Source: Gemmatimonas groenlandica
GTDB taxonomy: Bacteria > Gemmatimonadota > Gemmatimonadetes > Gemmatimonadales > Gemmatimonadaceae
Length of the DNA stretch: 64,000 nucleotides
Direction: 5' to 3'
Assembly: GCF_013004105.1 (NCBI RefSeq)
Contig: NZ_CP053085.1
Coordinates: 4,774,001 to 4,838,000 of the forward strand
Under the pieces are notes generated by a model. It ran no database searches and had not been told where the DNA came from. It saw only the letters and a program-made list of their open reading frames with translations. The position numbers and the translations under genes were made by a program. Shown here piece by piece: positions 7,906-16,740 of the stretch; within the stretch, counting starts at the first letter, position 1, and every line of letters starts with the position of its first letter.

Positions 7906-8706
7906 GTGGCCTCGAAAAGCAGTTCGTCGAAAAGCAGCACCGATCGCAAGAGTGTGGCGAACCTCCGCGCCGGCAAGTCGTCCGGTGGCAGCGGCAGCTC
8001 CACCCTCTGGGAAAACGTCAAGGCGATTCTCGTCACGCTGGCGATCTTCCTTGCCATCCGGACGTTCCTGATCGAGGCCTACCGCATTCCCTCCGGGAGC
8101 ATGATCCCCACCCTGCTGGTGGGCGACTGGCTCTTCGTGAACAAGCTGGCATACGGCCCGCACGTCCCGTTCACCGACATCAACCTGCCGGGATACGACG
8201 ACCCGGAACGCGGCGACGTCGTGGTGTTCGTCTCGCCCGATCAGGTCGATCAGCCCGAAGATCCGAATCCGATTCTCGTGAAGCGCCTCGTGGCCGTGGC
8301 CGGTGATACGGTCTGGATGCGCGGCGGTGTCTTCCACGTGAACGGTATGGCCCAGCGTCAGGGCTTCCCGGCCTCCGAAAATCCGAAGGGTGACGGCGGC
8401 TTCTCGCACCCGCTCTTCAGCTGGCAGAAGCAGTTCGAAGTCCGCGGCACGCGCGCCGGCGATCCACCGGCGTCGCCCACGCTCGACGACTGGGGCCCGC
8501 TCGTGGTGCCCGCGAAGTTCCTGTTCATGCTCGGCGACAATCGCTACGACTCCAAGGACGGTCGCTACTGGGGCTTCGTCCCGCGCGAGAACGTCCGTGG
8601 CCGCCCGGTGTTCGTCTACTACTCGTACAACGCCGACGAAAGCGTACGCCCCCTGCCGTTCCTCACGGACATCCGATGGGGACGCATCGGGACGATCATC
8701 AAGTAA
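7906..8706 (+). CDS. lepB: Signal peptidase I
   Basis: The 266-aa S26 peptidase removes signal peptides from Sec- and Tat-exported proteins at the outer face of the inner membrane. A Ser/Gly/Lys-rich N-terminal leader (residues 1-34) precedes one transmembrane segment (about 38-55, VKAILVTLAIFLAIRTFLI). The catalytic serine is Ser65 in IPSGSMIPT and the general base is Lys126 in VKRLVAVAGD. The late family box LGDNRYDSKDGRYWGFV is present. The start is GTG 7906, with no better ATG before the membrane segment. The stop codon overlaps the ATG of the following esterase gene (TAATG), which implies translational coupling. Confidence 0.95.
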   Translation: MASKSSSSKSSTDRKSVANLRAGKSSGGSGSSTLWENVKAILVTLAIFLAIRTFLIEAYRIPSGSMIPTLLVGDWLFVNKLAYGPHVPFTDINLPGYDDPERGDVVVFVSPDQVDQPEDPNPILVKRLVAVAGDTVWMRGGVFHVNGMAQRQGFPASENPKGDGGFSHPLFSWQKQFEVRGTRAGDPPASPTLDDWGPLVVPAKFLFMLGDNRYDSKDGRYWGFVPRENVRGRPVFVYYSYNADESVRPLPFLTDIRWGRIGTIIK

Positions 8707-9719
8707 TGACGCGCTCCGCGCTGCTGCTCGCTCTTGGTCTCTCTCTGGGCAGCGCCAGCGTGTCGCGGGCGCAGACGGGGACGCCATCGGGCACGGTTCG
8801 CACCGATACTATCTGGTCGCAGTCGCTCGGGGTCTACAAGGCCCTCGTGGTCTATCTGCCCCCGTCGTACCGAGCAAACGCGCGCACCCGCTATCCACTG
8901 CTGGTGTACTTGCACGGTCGCACCGGCAGTGAGCGCAATTGGGTGGACGCCGGTTGGCTGCATCTGACCATGGATTCGCTGGCACATACCGGCGCCCCGG
9001 AGGCGATCATTGCCATGCCCGACGGCGATGACGGCTGGTATGCCACCTGGAATCAGCTCGGCGATGTGAACGCTTGCCGCGCTGACACCACGCGCCGCGA
9101 ACCCGCCGCGACTTACTGTGTGCCGTGGACGCGCTACGACGACTACATCGCGCGCGACATCGTGTCGCATATGGATTCGCGATATCGCACGGTGGCCCGC
9201 CGCGAGAGCCGCGGGATCGCCGGCCTCAGCATGGGAGGGTTCGGTGCGATCACCCTCGCGTTGCAGTATCCCGACGTGTTCGCCGCGGCGGCCAGCCACT
9301 CCGGCGTCGTGTCGCCACGCTACCTCGGTCCCAAGCCGTTTGCACCGCCCCCACGCTACGCCAACACAACCGCCGAGTTGCAGGCGTCCGCCCGCAACCT
9401 CTGGTCGGATCTCCGGTGGGTGATGGGCAAGGACACCATCGGCTGGAACGCCCGTGATCCGGGACACATGGCGCAGCGGCTGCAGCAATTGGTTCAGCAG
9501 CGTGCAGCATCCGCTGGCCCCCGCCTGCCGCAGCTCATGTTCGACGTGGGCGCCGATGATGCCTACGTCGACCAGAATCGCGATCTGCACGCCACGCTCA
9601 CGCGTCTGGGGGTGCCGCATCGCTATGCCGAGTGGCCCGGCGCACATACGTGGAGCTACTGGCAGACGCACTCCGCCGAGAGCCTGCAGTTCCTGCTGGG
9701 AAACGTCGCGGGCCGCTAG
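8706..9719 (+). CDS. Secreted esterase D / tributyrin-esterase-like hydrolase
   Basis: The 337-aa protein starts at ATG 8706, overlapping the lepB stop. It carries a Sec signal peptide (SALLLALGLSLGSASVSRAQ, likely cut after RAQ). The mature part matches the esterase-D/antigen-85-like alpha/beta hydrolases: YPLLVYLHGRTGSERNW near the N-terminus, the nucleophile elbow GLSMGGFGA with Ser175, and a late acid/His pair around DVGADDAYVDQNRD and PGAHTWSYW. Relatives hydrolyse acyl esters, S-formylglutathione or trehalose mycolates; with a signal peptide here, an extracytoplasmic carboxylesterase is most likely. No other active-site oddity is seen. Confidence 0.88.
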   Translation: MTRSALLLALGLSLGSASVSRAQTGTPSGTVRTDTIWSQSLGVYKALVVYLPPSYRANARTRYPLLVYLHGRTGSERNWVDAGWLHLTMDSLAHTGAPEAIIAMPDGDDGWYATWNQLGDVNACRADTTRREPAATYCVPWTRYDDYIARDIVSHMDSRYRTVARRESRGIAGLSMGGFGAITLALQYPDVFAAAASHSGVVSPRYLGPKPFAPPPRYANTTAELQASARNLWSDLRWVMGKDTIGWNARDPGHMAQRLQQLVQQRAASAGPRLPQLMFDVGADDAYVDQNRDLHATLTRLGVPHRYAEWPGAHTWSYWQTHSAESLQFLLGNVAGR

Positions 9720-9770
9720 CAGGACGCGAGAAAGGCTGGCGTCTGTCCCGACGGGACGTAGCTTGCCAGC

Positions 9771-10265
9771 ATGAGCCGGTTCTTTCCGAAGGACGTGATC
9801 CACTGGGGCGAAGAGCGCCTGCACCCCCTGCGCGCGTTCGCCATCCGCACGGTGGAGCCGGCGGGCATTACCGGCGTCGTGCTCCGATTGTGGCGCGCCG
9901 CGCTGCTGGCCAGCACGAATTGGATGCTCTTCGTCGGTGGACTCGTGGGCGGCGTCCTGTTCCTCTGTGGCATGCTCACCTGGCACCTCGGCAACTTCCC
10001 GGTGAAGCGCTGGCCGCCTCGCGTCGCGCTGTTCCTGGTCATCGAAGTGTTCGCCGAGATGGGAACCAGCTCTCTGCTCATCGCCTTTTCGCGCGAACGC
10101 GTGGGATCGCGCGTCGCCACCTGGCCCGATTGGTGGCCCATGGCCGGCCAAACCTTGGTCGAGCGCACCATCGTGCTCGCCGTCTTCGCCCTCGTGTTGG
10201 GCGGCACCGTGCAGTTGGTCCGTCGCGCCATGGAACCGCGCGAAGCGTCGACTCGCGAAGCGTAA
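9771..10265 (+). CDS. Integral membrane protein of unknown function
   Basis: A 164-aa protein with three predicted membrane segments: around residues 45-73 (LLASTNWMLFVGGLVGGVLFLCG), 82-107 (RVALFLVIEVFAEMGTSSLLIAF) and 130-150 (RTIVLAVFALVLGGTVQLV). The N-terminal 40 residues and the C-terminus are polar and charged. I do not recognise a family. It lies in the same direction as the esterase (51 bp upstream) and the M24 peptidase (20 bp downstream), so co-transcription is plausible. Codon usage matches the neighbours, which supports a real gene. Confidence 0.7.
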   Translation: MSRFFPKDVIHWGEERLHPLRAFAIRTVEPAGITGVVLRLWRAALLASTNWMLFVGGLVGGVLFLCGMLTWHLGNFPVKRWPPRVALFLVIEVFAEMGTSSLLIAFSRERVGSRVATWPDWWPMAGQTLVERTIVLAVFALVLGGTVQLVRRAMEPREASTREA

Positions 10266-10285
10266 CTCAAACCGCAGGACTTTCT

Positions 10286-11719
10286 GTGCGAATTCTTCCC
10301 GTTCTGTTGCTGGCTGCGGCGTCGGTATCGACGTCGGCGTTCACGCTCTCTGCACAGCCGGTGGTGACCCCGGCCACGCCGGGCACGAGGACGTCCGGAT
10401 CCACCGCGGCCGACACGCTCCGCCCATTCGGCACGCTGCGTGAGCAGGCGTTCAAGCAGCAGCAGTGGCTCGAACTGCGCATGGAGCGCACGCTGCCGGC
10501 GCTCATGCGTCGCGAAGGCGTCGACATGTGGGTCGTCCCCATGCGCGAGTACGCCGAAGATCCGGTGTTCACCGCGATCACGTCGCCGACCACGTTCGCG
10601 GCACGTCGTCGTACGATCTATGTGTTCTTCGACCGCGGTGCCGCCGGCATCGAGCGTATCGCGCTGGGCGGCACGTCGCAGGGCAACGTGTTCAAGGCGG
10701 TGCGCAGCATGAAGCCGGTGCCGGCGCCGGCCGCTGGTAGCCGTGGTAACGAGCGCTCGGCCGAGCTGTGGGGCGACGAGCAGTGGAACGTGCTCAAGCA
10801 GGTCATCGACGAGCGCAAGCCGAAGAAGATCGCTGTGAACACCTCCCGTACGTTTGCGTTTGCCGACGGCCTGACCAGCGGTGAGCGCGACGGGATGCTG
10901 CAGGCGCTCGGACCGGCGTTGGCCGCGAAGGTGGTGCCCGCCGAAGCGCTGGCGGTGGACATGATCGCCTCGCGTCAGCCGGAAGAGGAAGCCATGTACC
11001 GCGAGCTCAATCGCGTGGCCTGGGAGATCATTCAGGAAGCGTTCTCGAGCAAGGTGATCACGCCCGGCGTGACGAAAGCCGACGATGTGCTCTGGTGGAT
11101 GCGGCAGCGCGTGAACGATCTGGGTTTGTCCACCTGGTTCCAGACCAGTGTGGAAGTGCAGCGACAGTTCGGCAGCCCGGAGCTGGTCGGTGTGAATCCC
11201 ACGATTCTCAAGGGTGACGTCCTCCATTGCGACTTCGGAATCACGGCGCTCGGGCTCAACACCGACACGCAGCACATGGCGTACGTACTCCGCGATGGCG
11301 AGACCGATGTGCCAGCCGGTCTCAAGAAGGCACTACTGGCATCGAATCGTTTGCAGGACATCACGATCAGCGAGCTCAAGCCGGGGCGTACCGGCAACGA
11401 AGTGCTGGCCGCCTCGCTCAAGCGCATGCGCGATGAGAAGATCGACGGCACGTTGTACTCGCATCCCATCGGATTGCATGGCCACGGCGCCGGCGCCTTG
11501 ATCGGCCTGTGGGACTATCAGGACGGCGTGCCGGGGCGTGGTGACCACAAGGTCATCCCTGGCATGTGGTACTCCATCGAATTGCAGGCCACGACGCCGG
11601 TACCGGAGTGGAACAACCAGCAGGTTCGCTCCGCGCAGGAAGAAGACGTGATCATCGACGCGAGCGGCAAGGTGCGTTGGGCGTTCGGTCGTCAGTCGAC
11701 GTTCCACATTGTCCGCTAG
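10286..11719 (+). CDS. Secreted M24 family metallopeptidase (Xaa-Pro aminopeptidase-like)
   Basis: A start at GTG 10286 gives 477 aa with a signal peptide (ILPVLLLAAASVSTSAFTLSAQ). The frame stays open upstream but runs antisense-like through the previous gene, so it was trimmed. The N-terminal creatinase-like domain (MRREGVDMWVVPMREYAEDPVF) precedes a pita-bread M24 domain. Likely metal ligands are the two Asp in HCDFGITALGLNTDTQH, His in HPIGLHGHGAG, Glu in WYSIELQATTPVPEW and the Glu of EEDVIIDASG. These bind a dinuclear metal centre that cleaves N-terminal residues before proline. Secreted forms are common in Gemmatimonadota and Bacteroidota. The last 11 bp overlap the next ORF. Confidence 0.88.
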   Translation: MRILPVLLLAAASVSTSAFTLSAQPVVTPATPGTRTSGSTAADTLRPFGTLREQAFKQQQWLELRMERTLPALMRREGVDMWVVPMREYAEDPVFTAITSPTTFAARRRTIYVFFDRGAAGIERIALGGTSQGNVFKAVRSMKPVPAPAAGSRGNERSAELWGDEQWNVLKQVIDERKPKKIAVNTSRTFAFADGLTSGERDGMLQALGPALAAKVVPAEALAVDMIASRQPEEEAMYRELNRVAWEIIQEAFSSKVITPGVTKADDVLWWMRQRVNDLGLSTWFQTSVEVQRQFGSPELVGVNPTILKGDVLHCDFGITALGLNTDTQHMAYVLRDGETDVPAGLKKALLASNRLQDITISELKPGRTGNEVLAASLKRMRDEKIDGTLYSHPIGLHGHGAGALIGLWDYQDGVPGRGDHKVIPGMWYSIELQATTPVPEWNNQQVRSAQEEDVIIDASGKVRWAFGRQSTFHIVR

Positions 11720-13157
11720 CCGGCACTGGCGTGAGCTCGTGCGGTCGCCGGTGTTCGGATTGCTGGTCATCGTCACGGTGGCGCTCGTTGTCATACGAGT
11801 ACCGCTGCTCGTGCTGGGCGACACGTGGTACAACCTTGTGCTCGGTCGCGAGGTGGCGGCCGCTGGCGTCATCACCCGCAACGCGCTGACGGAGCAGGGG
11901 TTCGGCGTGTCGGTGGTGGACATCCAATGGGTGTCGCACCTGGGTCTGTACGGGATCGTGAAGTTGGCCGGCCTGCCGGGCATGGTGCTGGTCGGCGCCA
12001 CGCTGCTGATCGGCACCATCGTGTCAGCCGCCGCCGTCGCCGTGCGACGCGGCGCGACGGAGAGTCGCACCCTGCTCGTGGTGCTCTTCGCGCTCATCGG
12101 CATGGCGTCGCAGTTCGTGCTGCGCGCGCAATCGATCGCGTTTCCCTTCCTGGCGTTCTTCCCGCTGGTGCTCTCCGGCGATGTGCGCGCTCCGCGTCGT
12201 ACCACCTGGCTGCTGCTGCCGGCGGCGATACTGTGGGCCAACGTGCACGGATCGGTGCTGTTGGCACCGGTGTTCGCGGTGCTCGCGGCAGTGGCCCGCA
12301 TGCTCGACGCCGTTCGCGAGCATCGCCCGGTCGCCGGGCGGCTGCTGGTCCGCGACGTCGTGCTCACGCTCAGCCTCACGCTCGCCGTGTTCATCACGCC
12401 GTACGGCAGCGACGTCGTACGCTACTACGAGCAGACCGTCGGCAATCCCGCGTTCCGCGAGTACATCAGTGAGTGGTATCCGCTGTCGTTCGAGCGCGTC
12501 CCGGCGGCTACGTTGTTCGTGTGCGCGGTCGTTGTGCTGGTCGTGCGCGGAGCGCGCACGATGGAAAGCTTCACGCTGCTCACCATCGGGTTGCTGAGTG
12601 CCATGGCCATCATGTCAGCGCGCTATGCCACACCGTTGGCGCTGGCGGCAATCGGCCTTTTGCCGGTCGTGCTGGACGAGGCCCTGGGTTCACGGATCCG
12701 CATCGAACCCGATGCCCTGTTGCGACGGGTGTCGCGGATTGGCGTGCCTGCCGCCGCGGGTCTGTTGCTGTTCGGCGTGCCGCTGCTCTCGCACTATACG
12801 CTCAATCGACCCGACGGCATCCGGCTCAGCGATCAGGTGGCGCGTGAGGCCATCCCCGGACGGCGCCTGCTGGTGGATGAAGTGCAGGCCGACCGTCTGC
12901 TCTGGTATCACCCGTCGCTGATCGGACGCGTGGCGCATGACGTGCGCGTGGAGACGCTACCGATCTCGTATCTCGACTCCCTCGGGCGCACGTACGCGCG
13001 GCCCGACGGGCGGCTGGCCGCGGCGTTCCTCGGTGGTTTCGATCTGGTGGTGGTCGACCGTCGGGTGCACGAGCAGCTGGCGATCCACCTCGAGCATGAC
13101 CCCGGCTACGTCGAATTCGGGCGGGATGCCGACGTGAGCGCCTTCCTGCGACGTTGA
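11709..13157 (+). CDS. Multi-pass membrane protein, GT-C-like, unknown function
   Basis: The product has 482 aa from TTG 11709, or 472 from GTG 11739, and about ten hydrophobic segments. After the first segment it reads LLVLGDTWYNLVLGREVAAAG, with an acidic residue and aromatic/His-like positions in the first periplasmic loop. This is the layout of GT-C glycosyltransferases that use polyprenyl-phosphate sugars. The same pattern occurs in the 521-aa protein at 38430 (LDDADLPMHLATGAWILDHG), and both continue with a TE-F...W-(S/P) block, so they look like paralogues. The C-terminal 140 residues form a soluble domain (ELAIHLEHDPGYVEFGRD). Assignment as a glycosyltransferase is an inference; no Pfam family is certain. 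Confidence 0.6.
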   Translation: MSASRHWRELVRSPVFGLLVIVTVALVVIRVPLLVLGDTWYNLVLGREVAAAGVITRNALTEQGFGVSVVDIQWVSHLGLYGIVKLAGLPGMVLVGATLLIGTIVSAAAVAVRRGATESRTLLVVLFALIGMASQFVLRAQSIAFPFLAFFPLVLSGDVRAPRRTTWLLLPAAILWANVHGSVLLAPVFAVLAAVARMLDAVREHRPVAGRLLVRDVVLTLSLTLAVFITPYGSDVVRYYEQTVGNPAFREYISEWYPLSFERVPAATLFVCAVVVLVVRGARTMESFTLLTIGLLSAMAIMSARYATPLALAAIGLLPVVLDEALGSRIRIEPDALLRRVSRIGVPAAAGLLLFGVPLLSHYTLNRPDGIRLSDQVAREAIPGRRLLVDEVQADRLLWYHPSLIGRVAHDVRVETLPISYLDSLGRTYARPDGRLAAAFLGGFDLVVVDRRVHEQLAIHLEHDPGYVEFGRDADVSAFLRR

Positions 13158-13287
13158 CACTTCCCGGCGCGGTTGCCGTACGGATGATTACTTCCTAATG
13201 TCTACGCGTCCCGGTCTCTCGCGAACGGGGCGCGTTCGCATGTCGGCATCGTGATCTTCACCCTCCTCGGTTACCGGAGCGGCTTCC

Positions 13288-14337
13288 ATGTCCTTGGGCG
13301 ATTTTCTCCGCAAGCAGTTCATCGACGTCATCCAGTGGACCGAATCCGGTCCCGGCGTCCTCATGTATCGCTTCCCGATGCAGGACATGGAGATCCAGAG
13401 CGGCGGCAAGCTGACCGTTCGGGAATCACAGCTCGCGCTCTTCGTCAACGAAGGTCGTGCTGCCGACCTGTTCGCACCGGGGCTGCACACCCTCGTCACG
13501 GCGAATCTTCCGCTGCTCACGAATCTCCAGAACTGGGACAAGGCGTTTCAGTCTCCGTTCAAGAGCGACGTGTACTTCTTCTCCACCCGCGTGCAAACGG
13601 GACAGCGGTGGGGCACGCAGCAGCCGATCACGATCCGTGACAAGGAGTTCGGCGCGGTACGCCTGCGCGCGTTCGGCATGTTCGCGTTCCGCGTATCCGA
13701 TGCGGCCGTGTTTCAGGCGAAGGTCGGCGCCACGGATGCCGAGTACACGGTCGCACAGATCGATCCGGCGCTTCGCAACGCGATCATGAGCGGTTTCACC
13801 TCGGCGTTCGCCAACGCGCAGGTGCCGTTCCTCGACATGGCGGCCAATCAGGCGGAGCTCGCCAAGCAGATCGCGACCGCGGTGCAGCCGGCGTTCGCCG
13901 AACTCGGTCTCGCGCTCGAGTCGTTCACGGTCGAGAACTTGTCGCTCCCCGACGAGCTGCAGAAGCGTCTCGACGAGCGCATCTCGATGAACATGATCGG
14001 CGACCTGCGCCAGTACACGCAGTTTCAAGCGGCCCAGTCGATTCCCATCGCCGCGGCCAATCAGGGTGGCATGGCGGGTTTGGCTGCTGGTATCGGTGCC
14101 GGCGTCGGGCTTGGCGGCATCGTGAGTGACGCCATGCGTGGCGCCACGGGAACGCCCGCGCCGGCGGCGCCGGCCAACGCGGCGATCGGCGCCGGTGCTG
14201 CTGGTGCGGCCGGTGCTGCAGCCGGCGCCAGCGCCGGAGACGCCCTCACCGGCGACACCAAGTTCTGCATGAATTGCGGAGCCAAGCTCCCCGCGGCGGC
14301 CAAGTTCTGTTCGTCCTGCGGCGCGCCGCAGGGCTGA
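13288..14337 (+). CDS. SPFH/Band-7-like protein with C-terminal double zinc ribbon
   Basis: The 349-aa protein starts MSLGDFLRKQFIDVIQW and matches the SPFH subgroup sometimes called virion-core-like (YdjI-type). The SPFH body (residues about 30-250) includes GKLTVRESQLALFVNEGRAADLF and FSTRVQTGQRWGTQQPITIRD. A glycine/alanine-rich linker (about 255-322) follows. It ends in a compact zinc ribbon, FCMNCGAKLPAAAKFCSSCG, with four cysteines as two CxxC pairs. SPFH proteins assemble on membranes as large cages or rafts. This is the first gene of an eight-gene co-directional module running to 20339, with a 130-bp leader upstream. It probably scaffolds that system at the membrane; the zinc ribbon matches ribbons in two downstream proteins. 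Confidence 0.85.
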   Translation: MSLGDFLRKQFIDVIQWTESGPGVLMYRFPMQDMEIQSGGKLTVRESQLALFVNEGRAADLFAPGLHTLVTANLPLLTNLQNWDKAFQSPFKSDVYFFSTRVQTGQRWGTQQPITIRDKEFGAVRLRAFGMFAFRVSDAAVFQAKVGATDAEYTVAQIDPALRNAIMSGFTSAFANAQVPFLDMAANQAELAKQIATAVQPAFAELGLALESFTVENLSLPDELQKRLDERISMNMIGDLRQYTQFQAAQSIPIAAANQGGMAGLAAGIGAGVGLGGIVSDAMRGATGTPAPAAPANAAIGAGAAGAAGAAAGASAGDALTGDTKFCMNCGAKLPAAAKFCSSCGAPQG

Positions 14338-14378
14338 CGCGGCGACCGCCCATCATCACGCACAGTCACGCGTCTCGC

Positions 14379-14771
14379 GTGCACACGCCGGTGCACCACA
14401 CTGGCCGCGAATGGATCGTCGACGCGTACGGATGCGATCCCGTGCGCCTCGCTGATCCGGCCTCGCTGCGCGCGCTGTTCGACGCCATCGTGAACGACCT
14501 GTCGCTGCATCCGGTGGCCGACGCCGTGTGGCATCAGTTTCCCGCGCCCGCCGGCATCACGGGCTTGCTCATGCTGGCCGAGTCGCACCTTACCGTGCAC
14601 ACGTTTCCGGAGCACGCGTCGGCGTGCCTCAACCTGTTTTGCTGCACGCCGCGCGCCGCGTGGGACTGGGAGGCGCGGCTCGCCACGCTCCTTGGCGCGC
14701 AGACGGTGCGTGTGCGCGAGCTCGCGCGCGAGTACGCCACTGTTCCGGCCATCGTCGAGGCGCTCCGGTGA
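14379..14771 (+). CDS. speD: S-adenosylmethionine decarboxylase proenzyme
   Basis: A start at GTG 14379 gives 130 aa, the usual size of bacterial class 1 AdoMetDC; the ORF is open further upstream, but that part lies in the SPFH gene. The self-cleavage site is intact: LMLAESHLTVHTFPEH, with Ser69 becoming the pyruvoyl group and the nearby His and Cys (CLNLFCCT) in place. The enzyme decarboxylates SAM to the aminopropyl donor used by spermidine synthase. That donor would feed the membrane aminopropyltransferase-like protein at 17147. No ornithine or arginine decarboxylase lies in the module. The stop overlaps the next GTG (GTGA). Confidence 0.9.
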   Translation: MHTPVHHTGREWIVDAYGCDPVRLADPASLRALFDAIVNDLSLHPVADAVWHQFPAPAGITGLLMLAESHLTVHTFPEHASACLNLFCCTPRAAWDWEARLATLLGAQTVRVRELAREYATVPAIVEALR

Positions 14772-15412
14772 CCGTGCCGCAGCCCCATGGCGTGGTCTGC
14801 CCGAACTGTGGCGCACCCGTGCGCTTTCTGTGGGCGCAGGCGGTGCAGACCACCTGTGCCTACTGTCGGTCGGTGCTGGTACGCCGCGATCTCGACCTGA
14901 CCAAGCTCGGTACACAAGCCGACTTCCCCGCCACCGGCTCGCCGATCCAGATCGGGACCGAAGGCATGTGGCTCGATCAGCGATTCGTCGTGGTCGGACG
15001 CATCGCCTACGGCTGGGCGCGTGGCAAATGGAACGAGTGGCATTGTGTGCTCGGCGACGGCGCCAGTGCCTGGCTCTCTGATGCCCAGCTCGAGTACGCG
15101 ATGACGATTGCCGCGCCGTCGGACTTCGAGGTGCCCGCCGTGATGAAAGTGCGGGTGGGCGAGACCTACTTCTGGAACGATACGCCTTACGAAGTCGCCA
15201 CGATCACCGAGGCCCGCTATCTCGGTACCGAAGGCGAGCTCCCGTTCACCACATGGGAGAAGTCGTCCTGCCTGTTCATCGACTTGCTCAACGCGCAGCA
15301 CGGACTCGCGACCATTGACGGCTCGGAAGCACCGCCGATGCTGTTCCTCGGTGAGTACGTGAACTTCGACGATCTGCGCTTCCAGAATCTGCGGGAGTTC
15401 GAAGGATGGTAG
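14768..15412 (+). CDS. DUF4178 protein with N-terminal zinc ribbon
   Basis: The 214-aa protein starts at GTG 14768, overlapping the speD stop by 4 bp. Residues 11-35 form a zinc ribbon (CPNCGAPVRFLW then TTCAYCRS). A single DUF4178-type beta-rich domain follows, recognised by IQIGTEGMWLDQRFVVVGRIAYG, KWNEWHCVLGDGASAWLSDAQ and the later GETYFWNDTPYEVATITEARY. There is no signal peptide or membrane segment, so it is cytosolic. The biochemical role of DUF4178 is unknown. It recurs in gene neighbourhoods with SPFH, DUF350 and polyamine genes, as here. The 3' end overlaps the next gene by 7 bp. Confidence 0.85.
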   Translation: MTVPQPHGVVCPNCGAPVRFLWAQAVQTTCAYCRSVLVRRDLDLTKLGTQADFPATGSPIQIGTEGMWLDQRFVVVGRIAYGWARGKWNEWHCVLGDGASAWLSDAQLEYAMTIAAPSDFEVPAVMKVRVGETYFWNDTPYEVATITEARYLGTEGELPFTTWEKSSCLFIDLLNAQHGLATIDGSEAPPMLFLGEYVNFDDLRFQNLREFEGW

Positions 15413-16728
15413 CGCCCTTCGAGACGCCGACCGCGCGCGTGCCCAAGGCCGCCGGATTCAACTGTCCCTCCTGCGGGGCGGCCATCGAGCTGCACGCACA
15501 AGGCTGGGCCGTGTCGGTCGTGTGCGGTGCCTGCGGCGCGCAGCTCGACGCCACCGACGAGAATCTCAAGGTGCTGCAGTACGGCGAGCGCGTGACCGCC
15601 AAGCCGCGCATCCCGCTCGGTACGCGCGGCACCTGGAAGGGCGCGCCGTGGGAGGTGATCGGTTTTCAGGTCGTCACCATCAGCGTCGAGGGCACCGACT
15701 ACTCGTGGACCGAGTACGTCTGCTTCAATCCGTTTCGTGGCTTCCTGTATCTCTCCGAGTACGAGGGACATTGGAACGTCATCGAGAAGTTGCGGCGGCG
15801 TCCGGAGCGCGAAGCCGGCGGCGCCCGCCCGACGGTCGAATTGAACGGCACGACGTACAAGCACTTTCAGACCGCCACCGCCTACACCACCGCCGCCCTC
15901 GGTGAGTTCCCGTGGGAGCTGCGCATGGGCGACCACGTGGTGAGCCGTGACTTCGTGGCGCCGCCGTATATCCTGAGCGCGGAAGCATCGGGTAACGAGA
16001 TCACGTGGTCGTTGGGCACGTACACGCCTCCCGAGGTCATTCAGAAGGCGTTCGGGCTGACGAAGCCGCTCATGCAGCCCATCGGCGTGTTCGCGAATCA
16101 GCCCAATCCACACGCGAATACGCCGAAGCGTTTGCTGGAGCGGTTCGCGCTGTCGCTGATCGCGCTGGTGGTGCTGCTGATCCTCAACGTCACGCTCGCG
16201 AGCAATCGCACCGTCTTCGAGCGGTCGTTCACGTTCTCGCGCGCACAGGAAGAACAGGCCTCGGTGACCGATGTCTTCGACCTCGACGGACGCACGTCGA
16301 ACGTGGCCATCGATCTCGAGTCCGATCTCGACAACGACTGGCTCTTTCTCGTGCTGTCGCTGATCAACGAGACCACCGGCGAAACCCGCGAGGTCACCCG
16401 GCAGCTCAGCTACTATCACGGCTCCGACAGCGACGGCTCGTGGACCGAGGGCGATAGGCGCGAGACGGTGCGCATCGCGTCCGTGCCGGCCGGACGCTAT
16501 TTCCTGCGGGTGCAGGCGGAAGGCGGCGAACCGGCCAAGTCGTCGGCGTCGTACATCATGCGCGTCCGCCGCGACGCGCCACATTACGGATTCTACGGCA
16601 TCGCCGTGCTGGCGCTGCTGGTCCCCGTCGTGCTCTCCGTCTTTCCCGCCGCCAGCTTCGAAAGTCGACGCTGGGCGGAGAGCGATCACGCCCCCACGTC
16701 CAGCAGTGACAGCGATGACGATGAGTAG
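15406..16728 (+). CDS. Membrane-anchored DUF4178 protein with zinc ribbon
   Basis: The 440-aa protein starts at ATG 15406 within the end of the preceding gene. It has an N-terminal zinc ribbon (NCPSCGAAIELHAQG then VVCGACGAQL, residues about 16-45). A DUF4178 domain follows (RIPLGTRGTWKGAPWEVIGFQVVTISVEGTDYSWTEYVCFNP, and GEFPWELRMGDHVVSRDFVAPPY). A transmembrane helix lies around residue 250 (ALSLIALVVLLILNVTLA), then a beta-rich presumed extracytoplasmic domain (SVTDVFDLDGRTSNVAIDLES...). A second helix is near the C-terminus (FYGIAVLALLVPVVLSVFPAASF) and the tail is acidic. It appears to bridge cytosol and periplasm. It is a longer, membrane-bound paralogue of the 214-aa neighbour. Confidence 0.85.
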   Translation: MVAPFETPTARVPKAAGFNCPSCGAAIELHAQGWAVSVVCGACGAQLDATDENLKVLQYGERVTAKPRIPLGTRGTWKGAPWEVIGFQVVTISVEGTDYSWTEYVCFNPFRGFLYLSEYEGHWNVIEKLRRRPEREAGGARPTVELNGTTYKHFQTATAYTTAALGEFPWELRMGDHVVSRDFVAPPYILSAEASGNEITWSLGTYTPPEVIQKAFGLTKPLMQPIGVFANQPNPHANTPKRLLERFALSLIALVVLLILNVTLASNRTVFERSFTFSRAQEEQASVTDVFDLDGRTSNVAIDLESDLDNDWLFLVLSLINETTGETREVTRQLSYYHGSDSDGSWTEGDRRETVRIASVPAGRYFLRVQAEGGEPAKSSASYIMRVRRDAPHYGFYGIAVLALLVPVVLSVFPAASFESRRWAESDHAPTSSSDSDDDE

Positions 16729-16740
16729 AGGACTACGCTG

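Noticed and set aside
7102-8787. 561-codon minus-strand ORF opposite the H1-SWIB and lepB genes
   Set aside because: It is antisense to two clear genes; its Ala/Phe-rich segment is the complement of Lys/Ala repeats.
9632-10285. Long 5' extension of the M24 peptidase frame
   Set aside because: It runs through the esterase end and the 164-aa membrane-protein gene with Arg/His-rich junk sequence. A GTG at 10286 before a signal peptide is the better start.
16098-16397. Minus-strand 99-codon ORF in the DUF4178 gene
   Set aside because: Shadow ORF; no domain or ribosome site, and the plus-strand frame is clearly coding.
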